Shown: piece by piece, positions 17,393 through 26,342 of the stretch | How the letters are laid out: the number at the start of each line of letters is the position of its first letter | Position numbering within the stretch: the stretch's first letter is position 1 | Origin: CAZSDU01 sp963662525 | GTDB lineage: Bacteria > Bacteroidota > Bacteroidia > Bacteroidales > FEN-979 | Direction of reading: 5' to 3' | Length of the DNA stretch: 64,000 nt | NCBI GenBank assembly: GCA_963662525.1 | Contig: OY759717.1 | Coordinates: 62,001-126,000 of the forward strand | Position numbers and translations under genes: made by a program | The notes under the pieces: model-generated | What the model saw: the letters and a program-made list of their open reading frames with translations, nothing else | What the model was told of the DNA's origin: nothing | The model's database searches: none

Positions 17393-18217
17393 CTACCAGT
17401 CAATTTCTTTCCGGTCCCTGAAAAATTTCCCACTGGGAATTTCCGTGGCAGTAGCAAGCCAGACAGCAGTATCTGCACCTTCGCTGACGGTCCTGGGGGC
17501 ATTCGGTCCCCCCATTTCTGTTCTGACCCAACCCGGACACATGGCATTTACCTTGATCCGTGTCTCCTTCAGCTCATTCGAAAACATAATGGATAGTGCG
17601 TTCAGGGAAGATTTTGATAAGCTATATGCGGGATAAACTCCGGATAGGCTTTTTAATTCGCCCATTCCACTACTCATGTTAATAATCCTTCCTTCCTCAC
17701 TTTTCTTCAATAATGGAATAAAAGCCTGAATCATCCGCCATGCTCCATAAAAATTGGTTTCCATCAGATGTTTTACGCTGCTTAATGAAATATCCTCAGC
17801 CCCTTTAACCTGAGAAATAATACCCGCTTTTCTTAATCCGGGCATTGAATTTCGGATCTTTTGAGCAATTCCGGGAAAATTCGTGTCCATAAACTTCCTG
17901 ATATTTGATATATCCAGCTTCCCAAAGTTTGAATGGCTGGTCCATATCCCGGCATTGTTGATCAGGATATCCAGTTTTCCGAATTCCATCTCTGTAAATT
18001 GACGCAGTTTCAGGATGCTGACTGTATCTGTCACATCAAGTTGCCTGACTACGACATGTTTACTAAAAGTCCGGGCAGCCAATTTTCCCTTGTTTAGATC
18101 CCTCGATCCCATGATAACAAAGAACCCAAGTTCCTCCATTTGCCGGCAGATTTCCAGTCCAATTCCCCTGTTCCCGCCAGTAATTAATACTATTGTCATT
18201 TTCTTAACCGTTTTCAT
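17393..18217 (-). CDS. SDR oxidoreductase with long insert before the active site
   Basis: A short-chain dehydrogenase of 274 residues from MKTVKKMTIVLITGG at 18217; a longer upstream frame only overlaps the preceding gene and is rejected. Motifs are TGGNRGIG (13-20), NNAG (87-90), S182/S183, Y198 and K202 (YSLSK). The gap from NNAG to the tyrosine is about 45 residues longer than in classical SDRs. It contains two similar segments, DISNIRKFMDTNFPG and DISLSSVKHLMETNFYG. A lid insert at this position is known in the carbonyl/salutaridine reductase-like group. It lies 35 bases after the radical SAM gene and is probably the last gene of that operon. Substrate unknown. Confidence 0.85.
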   Translation of the reverse strand: MKTVKKMTIVLITGGNRGIGLEICRQMEELGFFVIMGSRDLNKGKLAARTFSKHVVVRQLDVTDTVSILKLRQFTEMEFGKLDILINNAGIWTSHSNFGKLDISNIRKFMDTNFPGIAQKIRNSMPGLRKAGIISQVKGAEDISLSSVKHLMETNFYGAWRMIQAFIPLLKKSEEGRIINMSSGMGELKSLSGVYPAYSLSKSSLNALSIMFSNELKETRIKVNAMCPGWVRTEMGGPNAPRTVSEGADTAVWLATATEIPSGKFFRDRKEIDW

Positions 18218-18252
18218 CTTATTCCTCTTCAATAAAAAAATATTCCCTCTGC

Positions 18253-19410
18253 TTAAAGCCTTTTTGACATCTTCGCTACTAATCTTTTCAATATTAATGG
18301 AAGCATCCGGATGAGTATGCGTCTGTTCTGCAAGGGGTATTTCATTATAGATGCAAGCATATTCCTGCTGAAATGATGGCAGCATGCATCACAGCAATCA
18401 GGGTACCTTTCATATTGAAGATCATTGCGGAGATCTTGTGTTGCAACTAACCACATAGCCATTAATCCAAGATGCCTGTTCTCCCTGATGTTGATATCGG
18501 CAAGAACCAGACCACAAGGCTGTATGCCTCCATCATAAGCGATATCAATGATGGCATCAATTTCCCTGCAATAAAACTTTTTCAAAGCTTTTTTAAAAAA
18601 CCGTTCCCCACTCAGATTGGCAGACTCTAGGTAAAACCGGATCCAGGGATAAAGCCTGTAAACATTGGTTTTAATTCTGTGACTTCTTTCGAAGTGCAGT
18701 ATTTTTTCTAATTCTGTCATCAGGATATCAAGTTGATCTATGCCGACGTTTAAACCTGACTTGTTATCTATTGCCTGACGATCAGGGTAATTTGAATAAA
18801 AGATGACCGGCTGAAACAATACCTGCTTAATACCCTTCTCAAATGCAATTGCAAATATTTCCGACAAATTCCGGAAGTTATAGATTGAAATAACGGTCAG
18901 CATCGTAACCGGGATATGATTTTCATTCAGGACCTTTATTGATTTCAGAGCATTGGATAGGGCTACAGTTGTTCCCCTGGTTATTGACTGAACGCTAGCA
19001 TCGAATGAGTCGATAGAAATATTGATTTCGGTTTTATATGCTTTCAGGAGGTCAAGATCCTTTCCCTCAAGCAGGTGAACTGTCATCCCGTTGCTTGTGA
19101 TCGAGCATCGGATATCCTTCTCTCCGGCGTAAGCAACAGCATCAAAAAGACCATCAAACAGAAATGGTTCTCCTCCGCATAAAGATATTTTAGGGATTTT
19201 ATTGATGGACATCTGGTCAATGATCCACCTTAGGTCATCCAGTGTCAGTGCCTCTTTTACCTTCGACGGAATATCCTTTCCAATTTCACAATAAATGCAT
19301 CGCTGATTGCATAGGGTCGTGAGATTTACCGTCACCATGCCTGGTTTCGAACGTCGGATACCCAGGGCAAATAGTTCAGGAAGGTAATTTGTTCTAAGTT
19401 TAGAGGCCAT
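18253..19410 (-). CDS. Radical SAM protein in glycoconjugate-type operon
   Basis: A 385-residue radical SAM enzyme. The cluster motif is C34-x3-C38-x2-C41 (NLTTLCNQRCIYCEIG). A GGEPF motif for SAM binding lies near residue 80, and a C-terminal cysteine cluster (PDCCDACCHH, with an earlier FYCREID) looks like a reduced SPASM/twitch-type auxiliary cluster site. The organisation is like enzymes that modify peptides or sugars. It is 17 bases downstream of the GT4 gene and 35 bases upstream of the SDR. The substrate is unknown; no precursor peptide gene was seen nearby. Confidence 0.8.
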   Translation of the reverse strand: MASKLRTNYLPELFALGIRRSKPGMVTVNLTTLCNQRCIYCEIGKDIPSKVKEALTLDDLRWIIDQMSINKIPKISLCGGEPFLFDGLFDAVAYAGEKDIRCSITSNGMTVHLLEGKDLDLLKAYKTEINISIDSFDASVQSITRGTTVALSNALKSIKVLNENHIPVTMLTVISIYNFRNLSEIFAIAFEKGIKQVLFQPVIFYSNYPDRQAIDNKSGLNVGIDQLDILMTELEKILHFERSHRIKTNVYRLYPWIRFYLESANLSGERFFKKALKKFYCREIDAIIDIAYDGGIQPCGLVLADINIRENRHLGLMAMWLVATQDLRNDLQYERYPDCCDACCHHFSRNMLASIMKYPLQNRRILIRMLPLILKRLVAKMSKRL

Positions 19411-19427
19411 ACCCTGGAATTTTTTCT

Positions 19428-20642
19428 TTACTTAGAGGAAATCAACTGTTGATAAAATTGCACCATCTGGTCGCCGATATGAGCTATGCTGTAATTTTTC
19501 ATGGCAGACTTTCTGGCATTAAAACCAATTTCTCTGCAGAAAGATGCTGAACTGGCGCACCTGATTATTTGGGAGGCAAATTGATCAGGATCATCAGCAA
19601 TAAGGATGCTCTCATCATCCACTGCAATAATTCCCTGGGCTCCGACAGAAGTCGTTATAATGGTTTTTCCCAGGGACATTCCTTCCAATATCTTAAACCG
19701 AATGCCACTGCCTGATAGCAGGGGAACGATCATGATCTGCTTGTCTTCCTGGTATTTTTTTGCATCCTCAACCACTCCATCAACCTTAAGGTTACTACTG
19801 CTCCTGCTGAAAAACCATTCAGGCATATTCCTGCCTGCGATGCAAATCCGAATATTAGCGTTAGCTTTAATGACAAGGGGCAGCACTTCTTCAACAAACC
19901 AGGTAAGTCCCTGAATATTCGGACGCCAGTCCATAGAGCCCAGGTGATAAAAAACCGGAAAGTTTTTGTAATTTCCGCCATCGCTTGTGAAAGATATACC
20001 TGTAAAATCAACCCCTAAAGCGATCGCAGCTATTTTTCTTCTTCCGGCAATTCTTCTGAAATATTCTGCATCTGTTGTTGTCAATGCCATGATTCCATCA
20101 ACTTTTCCGGCCATCTGCCTTTCAAACCGCTCCAGTTTTCGGGTTTCCACCTTTAGATACTGCCTGATTAATGGGTTGCGGAGCTTTCGGATGTATTCAT
20201 ACCAAACCCGGTGCTCCACATTCTGAGCCCTGAGCACTACTTTGGTTTTAGTGACTTTCCTGATATCTTCCAAATAATGGCAAAGATACAAATGCTCCAG
20301 CTGAATGATGTCAAATTCATTTTCATTCAGTATTTCCTGGAGTTTGTTTCGAAAAGGGAGGGTGTAAAACCTGCTAGAAAAATAGGATATGTGGCTGAAA
20401 ATTCTCCGGAAGGCCTTGAATGGCTTGATCCTGTTATCTACGCTGATGAATTCCAACCTGGTTTCCTTGATAAAATCAGGGGGGATCAATTCCAATTTTC
20501 CAGGTGCTTTATAGGGATTCATGGCCAAGATACTGAGGTTGATCCCCCGGTTTAGCAGGCTTAAGGATGCAGCGTAAATCGCACAGGCTCCTCCATCATG
20601 CATCGGGAATGGCATTTTATAATAAACCTGAAGAACTTTCAT
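19428..20642 (-). CDS. Glycosyltransferase family 4
   Basis: A GT-B fold glycosyltransferase of 404 residues. The N-terminal acceptor domain has the glycine-containing loop (PFPMHDGGACAIYA). The C-terminal donor domain has YHLGSMDWRPNIQGLTWF and the GT4 nucleotide-sugar motif GSGIRFKILEGMSLGKTI, with an E-x7-type arrangement. It retains the anomeric configuration of the donor, as GT4 enzymes do. There is no signal peptide; a peripheral cytoplasmic membrane location is likely. Gaps of 17-18 bases on either side mark it as part of the same operon as the aminotransferase and the radical SAM gene. Confidence 0.9.
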   Translation of the reverse strand: MKVLQVYYKMPFPMHDGGACAIYAASLSLLNRGINLSILAMNPYKAPGKLELIPPDFIKETRLEFISVDNRIKPFKAFRRIFSHISYFSSRFYTLPFRNKLQEILNENEFDIIQLEHLYLCHYLEDIRKVTKTKVVLRAQNVEHRVWYEYIRKLRNPLIRQYLKVETRKLERFERQMAGKVDGIMALTTTDAEYFRRIAGRRKIAAIALGVDFTGISFTSDGGNYKNFPVFYHLGSMDWRPNIQGLTWFVEEVLPLVIKANANIRICIAGRNMPEWFFSRSSSNLKVDGVVEDAKKYQEDKQIMIVPLLSGSGIRFKILEGMSLGKTIITTSVGAQGIIAVDDESILIADDPDQFASQIIRCASSASFCREIGFNARKSAMKNYSIAHIGDQMVQFYQQLISSK

Positions 20643-20660
20643 GACCCACTTTTTTAAGGT

Positions 20661-21779
20661 TTATTCTAAGCCTTGAATACCTCCTGACAATTGTTTTATG
20701 GAGTCCGAGATATAATTGATCTCCTCCAGACTGATGTCATGGTATAACGGAAGACATAATATCCGTTCTGCCATATCTTTTGCTATCGGCAGGTCAACTG
20801 TTTTATAACGGCTGAATTCCGGAAAATCACTGACCAAAGGATGAAAATATTTCCGGGTACTGATCCCTTTTTTTTCAAGATGAATGGCCAGATCATCCCT
20901 GCCTGCAGAAAAATCAATAGCGTTAACGAGTATCGGGAAATATGTATAATTATGCTCCACCTTTTTATTGCAGGTTATCGTATCAATCCCCTTAATACCT
21001 GCTAATGATTTGAGATATTCCAGCGTAGCTTCTTTCCGCATTTTAATGACTTTGGCGACATGCTTCAGCTGGACCATGCCGAAAGCGGCTTGGAATTCAT
21101 TCATTTTTGCATTTAACCCACAACCAGGGTTACCAAGCGGACGATCATATCTAAACATTTTCAATGCATCTATACGTGCTTTCATTGCAGGGTCGTGGCA
21201 GATAATTGCGCCTCCTTCTATGGAATTGAAAACCTTGGTGGCATGAAAGCTTAATACTGAAAGATCTCCTGAGTTGCAAAGCGGAATTCCGTTCACTTTT
21301 ACTCCGAAACAATGGGCAGCATCGTACACCGTCTTTAATTGATAACGTCCGGCCAATTCACTGATACCATCAACATCACAGGGATTCCCGAAAACATGCA
21401 CAGGGAGAATGCAGCAGGTATTTGACGTAATAGCTGCTTCAATATTTTCAGGATGAATATTCAGATCTCTGCGGCTTATATCCGCAAACACCGGTTTCAG
21501 ATTATTCCAGTATATTGCCTGCAAGGTGGATACAGAGGTGAAAGGCGTTGTAATGACCTCCCCTTTCATCCCAAGCGCTTTCAGCGCTGCGATGAGGGCA
21601 AGGGTTCCATTGGCAAATAAGCAGATGTGTTGTACGCCAAGGTGCCTGCACAAGGTTTCTTCAAATGCTGAATGGATCTGCCCATCATTTGTCAGTTGTC
21701 TCGACTCCCAGATTCTGTCAAGATAAGGCTCAAATTCTTCCTTGTCAGGCATGAATGGCCGCATCAGTAATATTTTCAT
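20661..21779 (-). CDS. DegT/DnrJ/EryC1/StrS family aminotransferase
   Basis: A 372-residue PLP enzyme of the sugar aminotransferase family, which transfers an amino group to keto sugars on a nucleotide carrier. The Schiff-base lysine is K182 in SFHATKVFNSIEGG, and D153 (YDAAHCFGV) contacts the pyridine nitrogen. Glu188 in the IEGG region follows the aminotransferase pattern. Its ATG overlaps the stop of the GT2 gene by four bases. In this operon it probably supplies an amino sugar for the glycosyltransferases, although dedicated nucleotide-sugar dehydratases are not present here. Confidence 0.92.
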   Translation of the reverse strand: MKILLMRPFMPDKEEFEPYLDRIWESRQLTNDGQIHSAFEETLCRHLGVQHICLFANGTLALIAALKALGMKGEVITTPFTSVSTLQAIYWNNLKPVFADISRRDLNIHPENIEAAITSNTCCILPVHVFGNPCDVDGISELAGRYQLKTVYDAAHCFGVKVNGIPLCNSGDLSVLSFHATKVFNSIEGGAIICHDPAMKARIDALKMFRYDRPLGNPGCGLNAKMNEFQAAFGMVQLKHVAKVIKMRKEATLEYLKSLAGIKGIDTITCNKKVEHNYTYFPILVNAIDFSAGRDDLAIHLEKKGISTRKYFHPLVSDFPEFSRYKTVDLPIAKDMAERILCLPLYHDISLEEINYISDSIKQLSGGIQGLE

Positions 21780-22882
21780 ACTTTTCTAGCCCTGGTTTGG
21801 GAAATTGATTTAGAATAAAAACGCCGTATCGTAAGCGAAATCATCGAAATAAAATAGTAGACATTGATCCGGAAGAAGGCGTTTAAATTCGTGAAAATGA
21901 CCATCCGGTTAGCAAGGATACTCAAGAGGAATATGATTGAGATACTTGTAAAAAGCATGGCAGCTCCTGAATTTCCTGGTGAAAAAAAGGCGGCTGTCAG
22001 GTAGCATAAGACAACCAGAGGAGGTATCAGTAACCTTAAATATTTATGCCATAACAACATGATCTTGATTCTGAATGGCAAATTCCCGACCAGGTCTTTC
22101 TTTACCAGGATCTGAAGTAAACCCTGGAGATATCGCTTGCTGCGGTTGAAATCGTAAAGGTTGATAAAATCATCATCCACTATTCTGCAAGCTTCAATCA
22201 GTACGATTTTTTTTTCATCCAGTATTTTCAGGCTTAAAAATAGATCATCCAGAATTATATTATCATTTATTCTGCTAAAGCAACTTTTTTTGATTGCATA
22301 TAGAGGACCATAAACCCCGACCAGGTATCCCGTCCGGCTTTCACACTTCTTGATAAAATTCTCGTGTTTCCTCAAAAATGAAAGGTGATTCCCATTACCA
22401 CGGCAGGATATAATGCCGGATACTGCACCAATATCATCATTCTGGAGAGGATAGAGAATTTCTCTGAAAATATTGCCCGTAAATTGCTGTCGCTGATCAC
22501 AAAATACAATGAAATCGTATCTCGCCATCTGGACACCGAGGTTCATGGAATGTGGAATCCCTGAGTGCTCTGTTTTTAAGACCAGATTGATGGGATAGAT
22601 GCCACTTAAAGATTCCAATAATTCACGGGTCCCATCTGTACTACAATCATCAACCACGATAAACTCATATGCATGAAAATGTTTAATTTCTTCAGCCAGC
22701 CGCGAAATTTTTTCTTGAATACAGGCTATTCCATTGTAAGTAAGCAGAATCAGTGTGAAAGCCTGTTCAGTAAAGGCATTTTTAGGGCTGGGGACCTTAT
22801 ATTTGGGACAAACCATCAGATAAACAGGATACAGAAAGTAAAGTAAAACGACGGCAGAAGTTATAAATAGAAGTATGACCAT
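21776..22882 (-). CDS. Membrane glycosyltransferase family 2
   Basis: A 368-residue GT-A fold enzyme anchored by an N-terminal helix (VILLFITSAVVLLYFLYPVY) and two to three C-terminal membrane helices (about 285-345). Donor-binding residues are in VVDDCSTDGT and the metal-binding DQR occurs in VFCDQRQQF instead of the usual DxD. The later DDLFLSLKI motif marks the processive-type GT2 architecture. It probably adds a sugar to a lipid-linked acceptor on the inner face of the cytoplasmic membrane. It is coupled to the DegT gene by a four-base overlap and lies 16 bases after the B12-type radical SAM gene. Confidence 0.88.
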   Translation of the reverse strand: MVILLFITSAVVLLYFLYPVYLMVCPKYKVPSPKNAFTEQAFTLILLTYNGIACIQEKISRLAEEIKHFHAYEFIVVDDCSTDGTRELLESLSGIYPINLVLKTEHSGIPHSMNLGVQMARYDFIVFCDQRQQFTGNIFREILYPLQNDDIGAVSGIISCRGNGNHLSFLRKHENFIKKCESRTGYLVGVYGPLYAIKKSCFSRINDNIILDDLFLSLKILDEKKIVLIEACRIVDDDFINLYDFNRSKRYLQGLLQILVKKDLVGNLPFRIKIMLLWHKYLRLLIPPLVVLCYLTAAFFSPGNSGAAMLFTSISIIFLLSILANRMVIFTNLNAFFRINVYYFISMISLTIRRFYSKSISQTRARKV

Positions 22883-22898
22883 TCCTGCATTGTGCTAA

Positions 22899-24299
22899 TT
22901 AGATGTTATTCTTTTTTACCATTTTCAGCTGATAAATTGATTTCAGAATTAGAAATATTTTCTCGCCAGTTGAATCCGGCAAACTATTCTGTATCAGTCT
23001 TGCTGTCTCCTTGGCGAAATCAAACAACCAGCTTTTTTTATCCTTATTGCTGTAAAATCCTTCTTTTCTGACAAGTCTGATGGCCTCCAACCTGTCTTTA
23101 TAGGGAAATTCCGGTGTTTCAAAAACAATTTTTGGCTTAATGTTATGAAAATCATGGATGTGTTCCGCAAGAAAAGTTCCATGTTTTTCAACATAATCCC
23201 ATTGTGACGTTCCCTTGAAAGGAAGGACAGTGTAGAAATTTGAGTAATCACATCCGGAGTTTTTAGCAAATGCTATAGATTCTTTAATTGTTTCTAATGT
23301 ATCATGAGGACTACCAATAACAAATTGTGATAATACTTCAATACCAGCGGTTTTCAGCATGGCGATTCCGGCACTTATTTTCTCAATATCCGTCGATTTT
23401 TTCATGTACCCCAGGATTTTATTATTTGCCGATTCTATCCCAATAGCAACATTATAGCATCCTGCTTCTTTCATTTTAAAAGCCAGTTCCTGGTTCATGT
23501 TATCAGCACGGATAGATGCTGACCATAAAATTCTAATCTTTTTCCTCTTCAATTCTTCGCAAAACTCCTCCACCCATCTGAGATTAATGTTAAAGCTATT
23601 ATCACCAAAGACAAAAATCTTCCTGTCATAATTTTTGAGTAATAACTCAATTTCTTCAATAACATTTCCGACTGTGCGCTGCCGGTAGCTATGTCCCCAT
23701 AGGGAACTCGAATTACACCATGCACAGGCATAAGGGCAACCCCTGCTCGTAACCATCCTGTGGAGTGGATACTTCTCCATCGAAAACACATCATATGCCG
23801 GAAAAGGAAGGGCATCCAACAAGCTTATTTTCTCCCTGTCTGCATTTCTGATAATTTGATCTTTTTCATCTTTATACATTAACCCGCGGATGTCCTTCAA
23901 TCCTTTCCTGCCTTTTAGATGATCAATCAGTTCAGAAAATGTAACCTCACCTTCACCGAATACGGCAAAATCAGCAGGAGTCTCTGCAAAGATTTCTTCC
24001 ATGATGGTCGTGACATAAGGTCCGCCCAGACAAACTTGTGTATGGGGATACCTCTTTTTGATCTGGTTGAACAATGCAATCGCTTCAAAATAAACAGGAG
24101 AAAAGACAGTCATTCCGATCAGGTCGAACTTGGTTGAGAAGAAGTTTTTTATTTCTTTTCTGCCAGCAACCCTGGTATCAAGAATCCGGAAATGCAAATC
24201 CTCATGTTTTGTGCGGGCATATGCAATAAGATATCCCAAACCAAGATGTATGGTTTTATATCTTCTGTCCTTATTCGGAAAAATCAGGCCGATATTCAT
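22899..24299 (-). CDS. B12-binding-domain radical SAM protein
   Basis: A 466-residue protein with an N-terminal Rossmann-like cobalamin-binding-type domain (about 1-130, with GMTVFSP and LGGPYVTTI). A radical SAM core follows with C188-x3-C192-x2-C195 (SRGCPYACAWCNSS). The canonical DxHxxG cobalamin motif is not evident, so cofactor binding may be base-off or lost. The family includes methyltransferases and ring-forming enzymes acting on unactivated carbons. It is the first gene of the operon running down to about 17.4 kb, so its product may be needed for the glycan or lipid made by the pathway. Confidence 0.85.
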   Translation of the reverse strand: MNIGLIFPNKDRRYKTIHLGLGYLIAYARTKHEDLHFRILDTRVAGRKEIKNFFSTKFDLIGMTVFSPVYFEAIALFNQIKKRYPHTQVCLGGPYVTTIMEEIFAETPADFAVFGEGEVTFSELIDHLKGRKGLKDIRGLMYKDEKDQIIRNADREKISLLDALPFPAYDVFSMEKYPLHRMVTSRGCPYACAWCNSSSLWGHSYRQRTVGNVIEEIELLLKNYDRKIFVFGDNSFNINLRWVEEFCEELKRKKIRILWSASIRADNMNQELAFKMKEAGCYNVAIGIESANNKILGYMKKSTDIEKISAGIAMLKTAGIEVLSQFVIGSPHDTLETIKESIAFAKNSGCDYSNFYTVLPFKGTSQWDYVEKHGTFLAEHIHDFHNIKPKIVFETPEFPYKDRLEAIRLVRKEGFYSNKDKKSWLFDFAKETARLIQNSLPDSTGEKIFLILKSIYQLKMVKKNNI

Positions 24300-24402
24300 T
24301 CCAATTAAAAATGGAAAATATAAAGGTATAAAAAAGTGACTGAAAATGTCTGTAAATTGTATTTAAATAAAATTTTGGAGATGAATTCAGATTACTGATC
24401 TG

Positions 24403-25728
24403 TCAATCCTTAATGCATCTTACTGAATAACCTGCTTTTTTCATGGGAAATAAGGAATATATATCACAGGTGCACCACCTCAGGCTCCGGAACCATGCTG
24501 AATTTTCATTGTAGGCAGTGGCTGTCCAGAAACAATCATCGTGATTATCATTGGGAGCAAGGCTCCAGGCCCCGCTTGAAACCCTGTAATTTGTGCAAAG
24601 AGCAGTAAACCCAGCTAAATTCAAGCCGTATGTTGAATCTAAATATTGCCAGCGTGTGTTACATCCCTCTTTTAAAATTCTACCGATGATGCTGCCTGTG
24701 CCTCCGAGTGCCGTTGTATCAACAGTATTATCGAGAAATTTTTCCATGATATTCCACTCCCCGTGGGAAGGAATATGCCAGCCAATGGGACACATGTTCC
24801 GGCTATCGGCTACTGCATAGTAATTATATAAATGACCATAAAAGGCACCTTCTGCTGGAAGGTTATGATAATCACAATAGGCCCCGGTAGTTAGATTTCC
24901 CCATGTGGCACTGTCAGGCACGTTTGGAATGTCCGATCCATCCCGGTACTTGTTGGTTTTTAGGTTTTCCTGCATCCATAATTGCGGTCCAATCTGCACA
25001 ACTGCATAATGATTGCTGCTGGCATCAGTACATTCGACAAAATTGAAAGTCACCGGCTGGCTTTTATCCGGAAACAGCATGCTGACGGTCCGGTTGTCTC
25101 CTGATTTTCCAGTTAGTTTTATGGTGTCGCCAGCATTGAATTGCATTTCAATAATTGATCCGCAGCCTTTAATATCGTCCTTTCTCGTTTTACCATAAGT
25201 AGCCATTCGCATATTTGAATCAGGTAATGATGATATATTCTCAATAGAAGGAGAACCCTGAGTCTCGAAATTGCTTATTAGCCTTGCTGTATGCTTGTAG
25301 CGATCTGATTCAATATTCAGGGTGTAAATACCGCTTTTTAGATCCATCAGCATAAACTTATAATATCCTTTAAATAAAAACTCGTTTTTGAACATGATCA
25401 TTTTACCCGACAGGTCAAATAATGCAATGCATGCATTACCTCCGGATGTTGCCATAAATTCAATGGAACAGCAACCATTCGCAGGATTCGGATAAATTTT
25501 CATGCCGTCCGTCTGATCATTGCTTATCTCATTGAACCCGATGGTTGCTGTCAGGTTCAAGGTGTCACTTCCGGCAATGTTCAGGCTTGTGCATTGTGAC
25601 AGGTTTTCAATTTTAACGGAATCAACCATTAAACTTGCACCTGTCGCTGCAAAATAAATTTGATAATTCTGTGCTCGAATGTGTAAGGTTATAAATATCA
25701 AGAAAATTGAAAATGGTAGTGTTTTCAT
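24403..25728 (-). CDS. FISUMP-domain secreted protein with internal T9SS-like domain
   Basis: A 441-residue exported protein (signal peptide MKTLPFSIFLIFITLHIRAQ). Residues about 78-151 match a T9SS type A sorting domain: MKIYPNPANGCCSIEF, ALFDLSGKMI, KSGIYTLNIES. The C-terminal half (about 245-441) is a Fibrobacter succinogenes major paralogous (FISUMP) domain with WMQENLKTNKYRDGSDIPNV, GWHIPSHGEWN, FWTATAY and GYSVRCIKD. The sorting-type domain is internal rather than terminal, which is odd for a T9SS cargo. FISUMP domains are cysteine-containing surface modules of unknown role, often linked to fibre or polymer adhesion. It is monocistronic. Confidence 0.85.
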   Translation of the reverse strand: MKTLPFSIFLIFITLHIRAQNYQIYFAATGASLMVDSVKIENLSQCTSLNIAGSDTLNLTATIGFNEISNDQTDGMKIYPNPANGCCSIEFMATSGGNACIALFDLSGKMIMFKNEFLFKGYYKFMLMDLKSGIYTLNIESDRYKHTARLISNFETQGSPSIENISSLPDSNMRMATYGKTRKDDIKGCGSIIEMQFNAGDTIKLTGKSGDNRTVSMLFPDKSQPVTFNFVECTDASSNHYAVVQIGPQLWMQENLKTNKYRDGSDIPNVPDSATWGNLTTGAYCDYHNLPAEGAFYGHLYNYYAVADSRNMCPIGWHIPSHGEWNIMEKFLDNTVDTTALGGTGSIIGRILKEGCNTRWQYLDSTYGLNLAGFTALCTNYRVSSGAWSLAPNDNHDDCFWTATAYNENSAWFRSLRWCTCDIYSLFPMKKAGYSVRCIKD

Positions 25729-25843
25729 TTTTTTTATTTCTGAAAATTTCTTTATCTACCTTGTTATTGTCATGAATTTATCATTCTTATCTATCTGATC
25801 TTTCAATATATAGATATCTTTATATGTTACACGGCGGGTCAGT

Positions 25844-26152
25844 TTACCTTTGTTGGGAAGATACAAAGAACTGATTTTTTACTCCTTTAAAAAATAAATA
25901 TGAATTTTTATAATAGGTTAAGGAATCCATATTGACGGCTCCATTGATGGCATCTTCACCATTATTATACGTTAAGAGCACGATTCCACTTTCTCCACTA
26001 TTTAATGTAATTCCTAAATAAGTACTAACTATATAATTGGCGGGCCACATCAGCGTTCCTAGCATATATAGGGAAGTTGAGGATTGTTTTGTTATCTCGA
26101 CATGCCCAGTGCCGGAATAGAGAATGATCAGATATTTGATTTTAGTTTCCAT
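25844..26152 (-). CDS. Hypothetical protein, 102 aa
   Basis: An ATG-started frame (METKIKYLIILYSGTGHVEI) of 102 residues with a beta-rich, hydrophobic-polar pattern and no signal peptide. It resembles nothing I recognise. It overlaps by 11 bases the stop of another short frame upstream on the same strand. Either the two are a small two-gene unit or both are decayed remnants in an intergenic gap. Codon composition is not clearly different from neighbours. Low confidence that it is expressed. Confidence 0.3.
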   Translation of the reverse strand: METKIKYLIILYSGTGHVEITKQSSTSLYMLGTLMWPANYIVSTYLGITLNSGESGIVLLTYNNGEDAINGAVNMDSLTYYKNSYLFFKGVKNQFFVSSQQR

Positions 26153-26342
26153 GTCCAGTCAAGGATAGGATCCAATGATCGTTTTCGACTATAAAGACAA
26201 ATTTACATGATATTCTCTGAATAGCACAAAGACGAATAAAAATCCAGCCCATATCCCAATCTCTTTCGATATTTTTCTTTATGCAGCCCAGCTTAAGCCT
26301 TTCTGAATCTCTAAGATATTGTTTGATTTCACTCAATTTCAA
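26142..26342 (-). CDS. Short hypothetical protein or gene fragment
   Basis: A 66-residue frame that opens with TTG (MKLSEIKQYLRDSERL). The pattern IKQYLRDSERLKLG followed by WIFIRLC is faintly like the N-terminus of serine/sugar O-acetyltransferases found in polysaccharide clusters, but no hexapeptide repeat follows, so at best it is a truncated remnant. It ends in HWILSLTGHGN just past the start of the next frame. I do not assign a function. Confidence 0.25.
   Translation of the reverse strand: MKLSEIKQYLRDSERLKLGCIKKNIERDWDMGWIFIRLCAIQRISCKFVFIVENDHWILSLTGHGN

Noticed and set aside
18218..18385. A 56-codon N-terminal extension of the SDR gene at 17393
   Set aside because: It overlaps the 3' end of the radical SAM gene in another frame, and the SDR fold begins exactly at MKTVKKMTIV.
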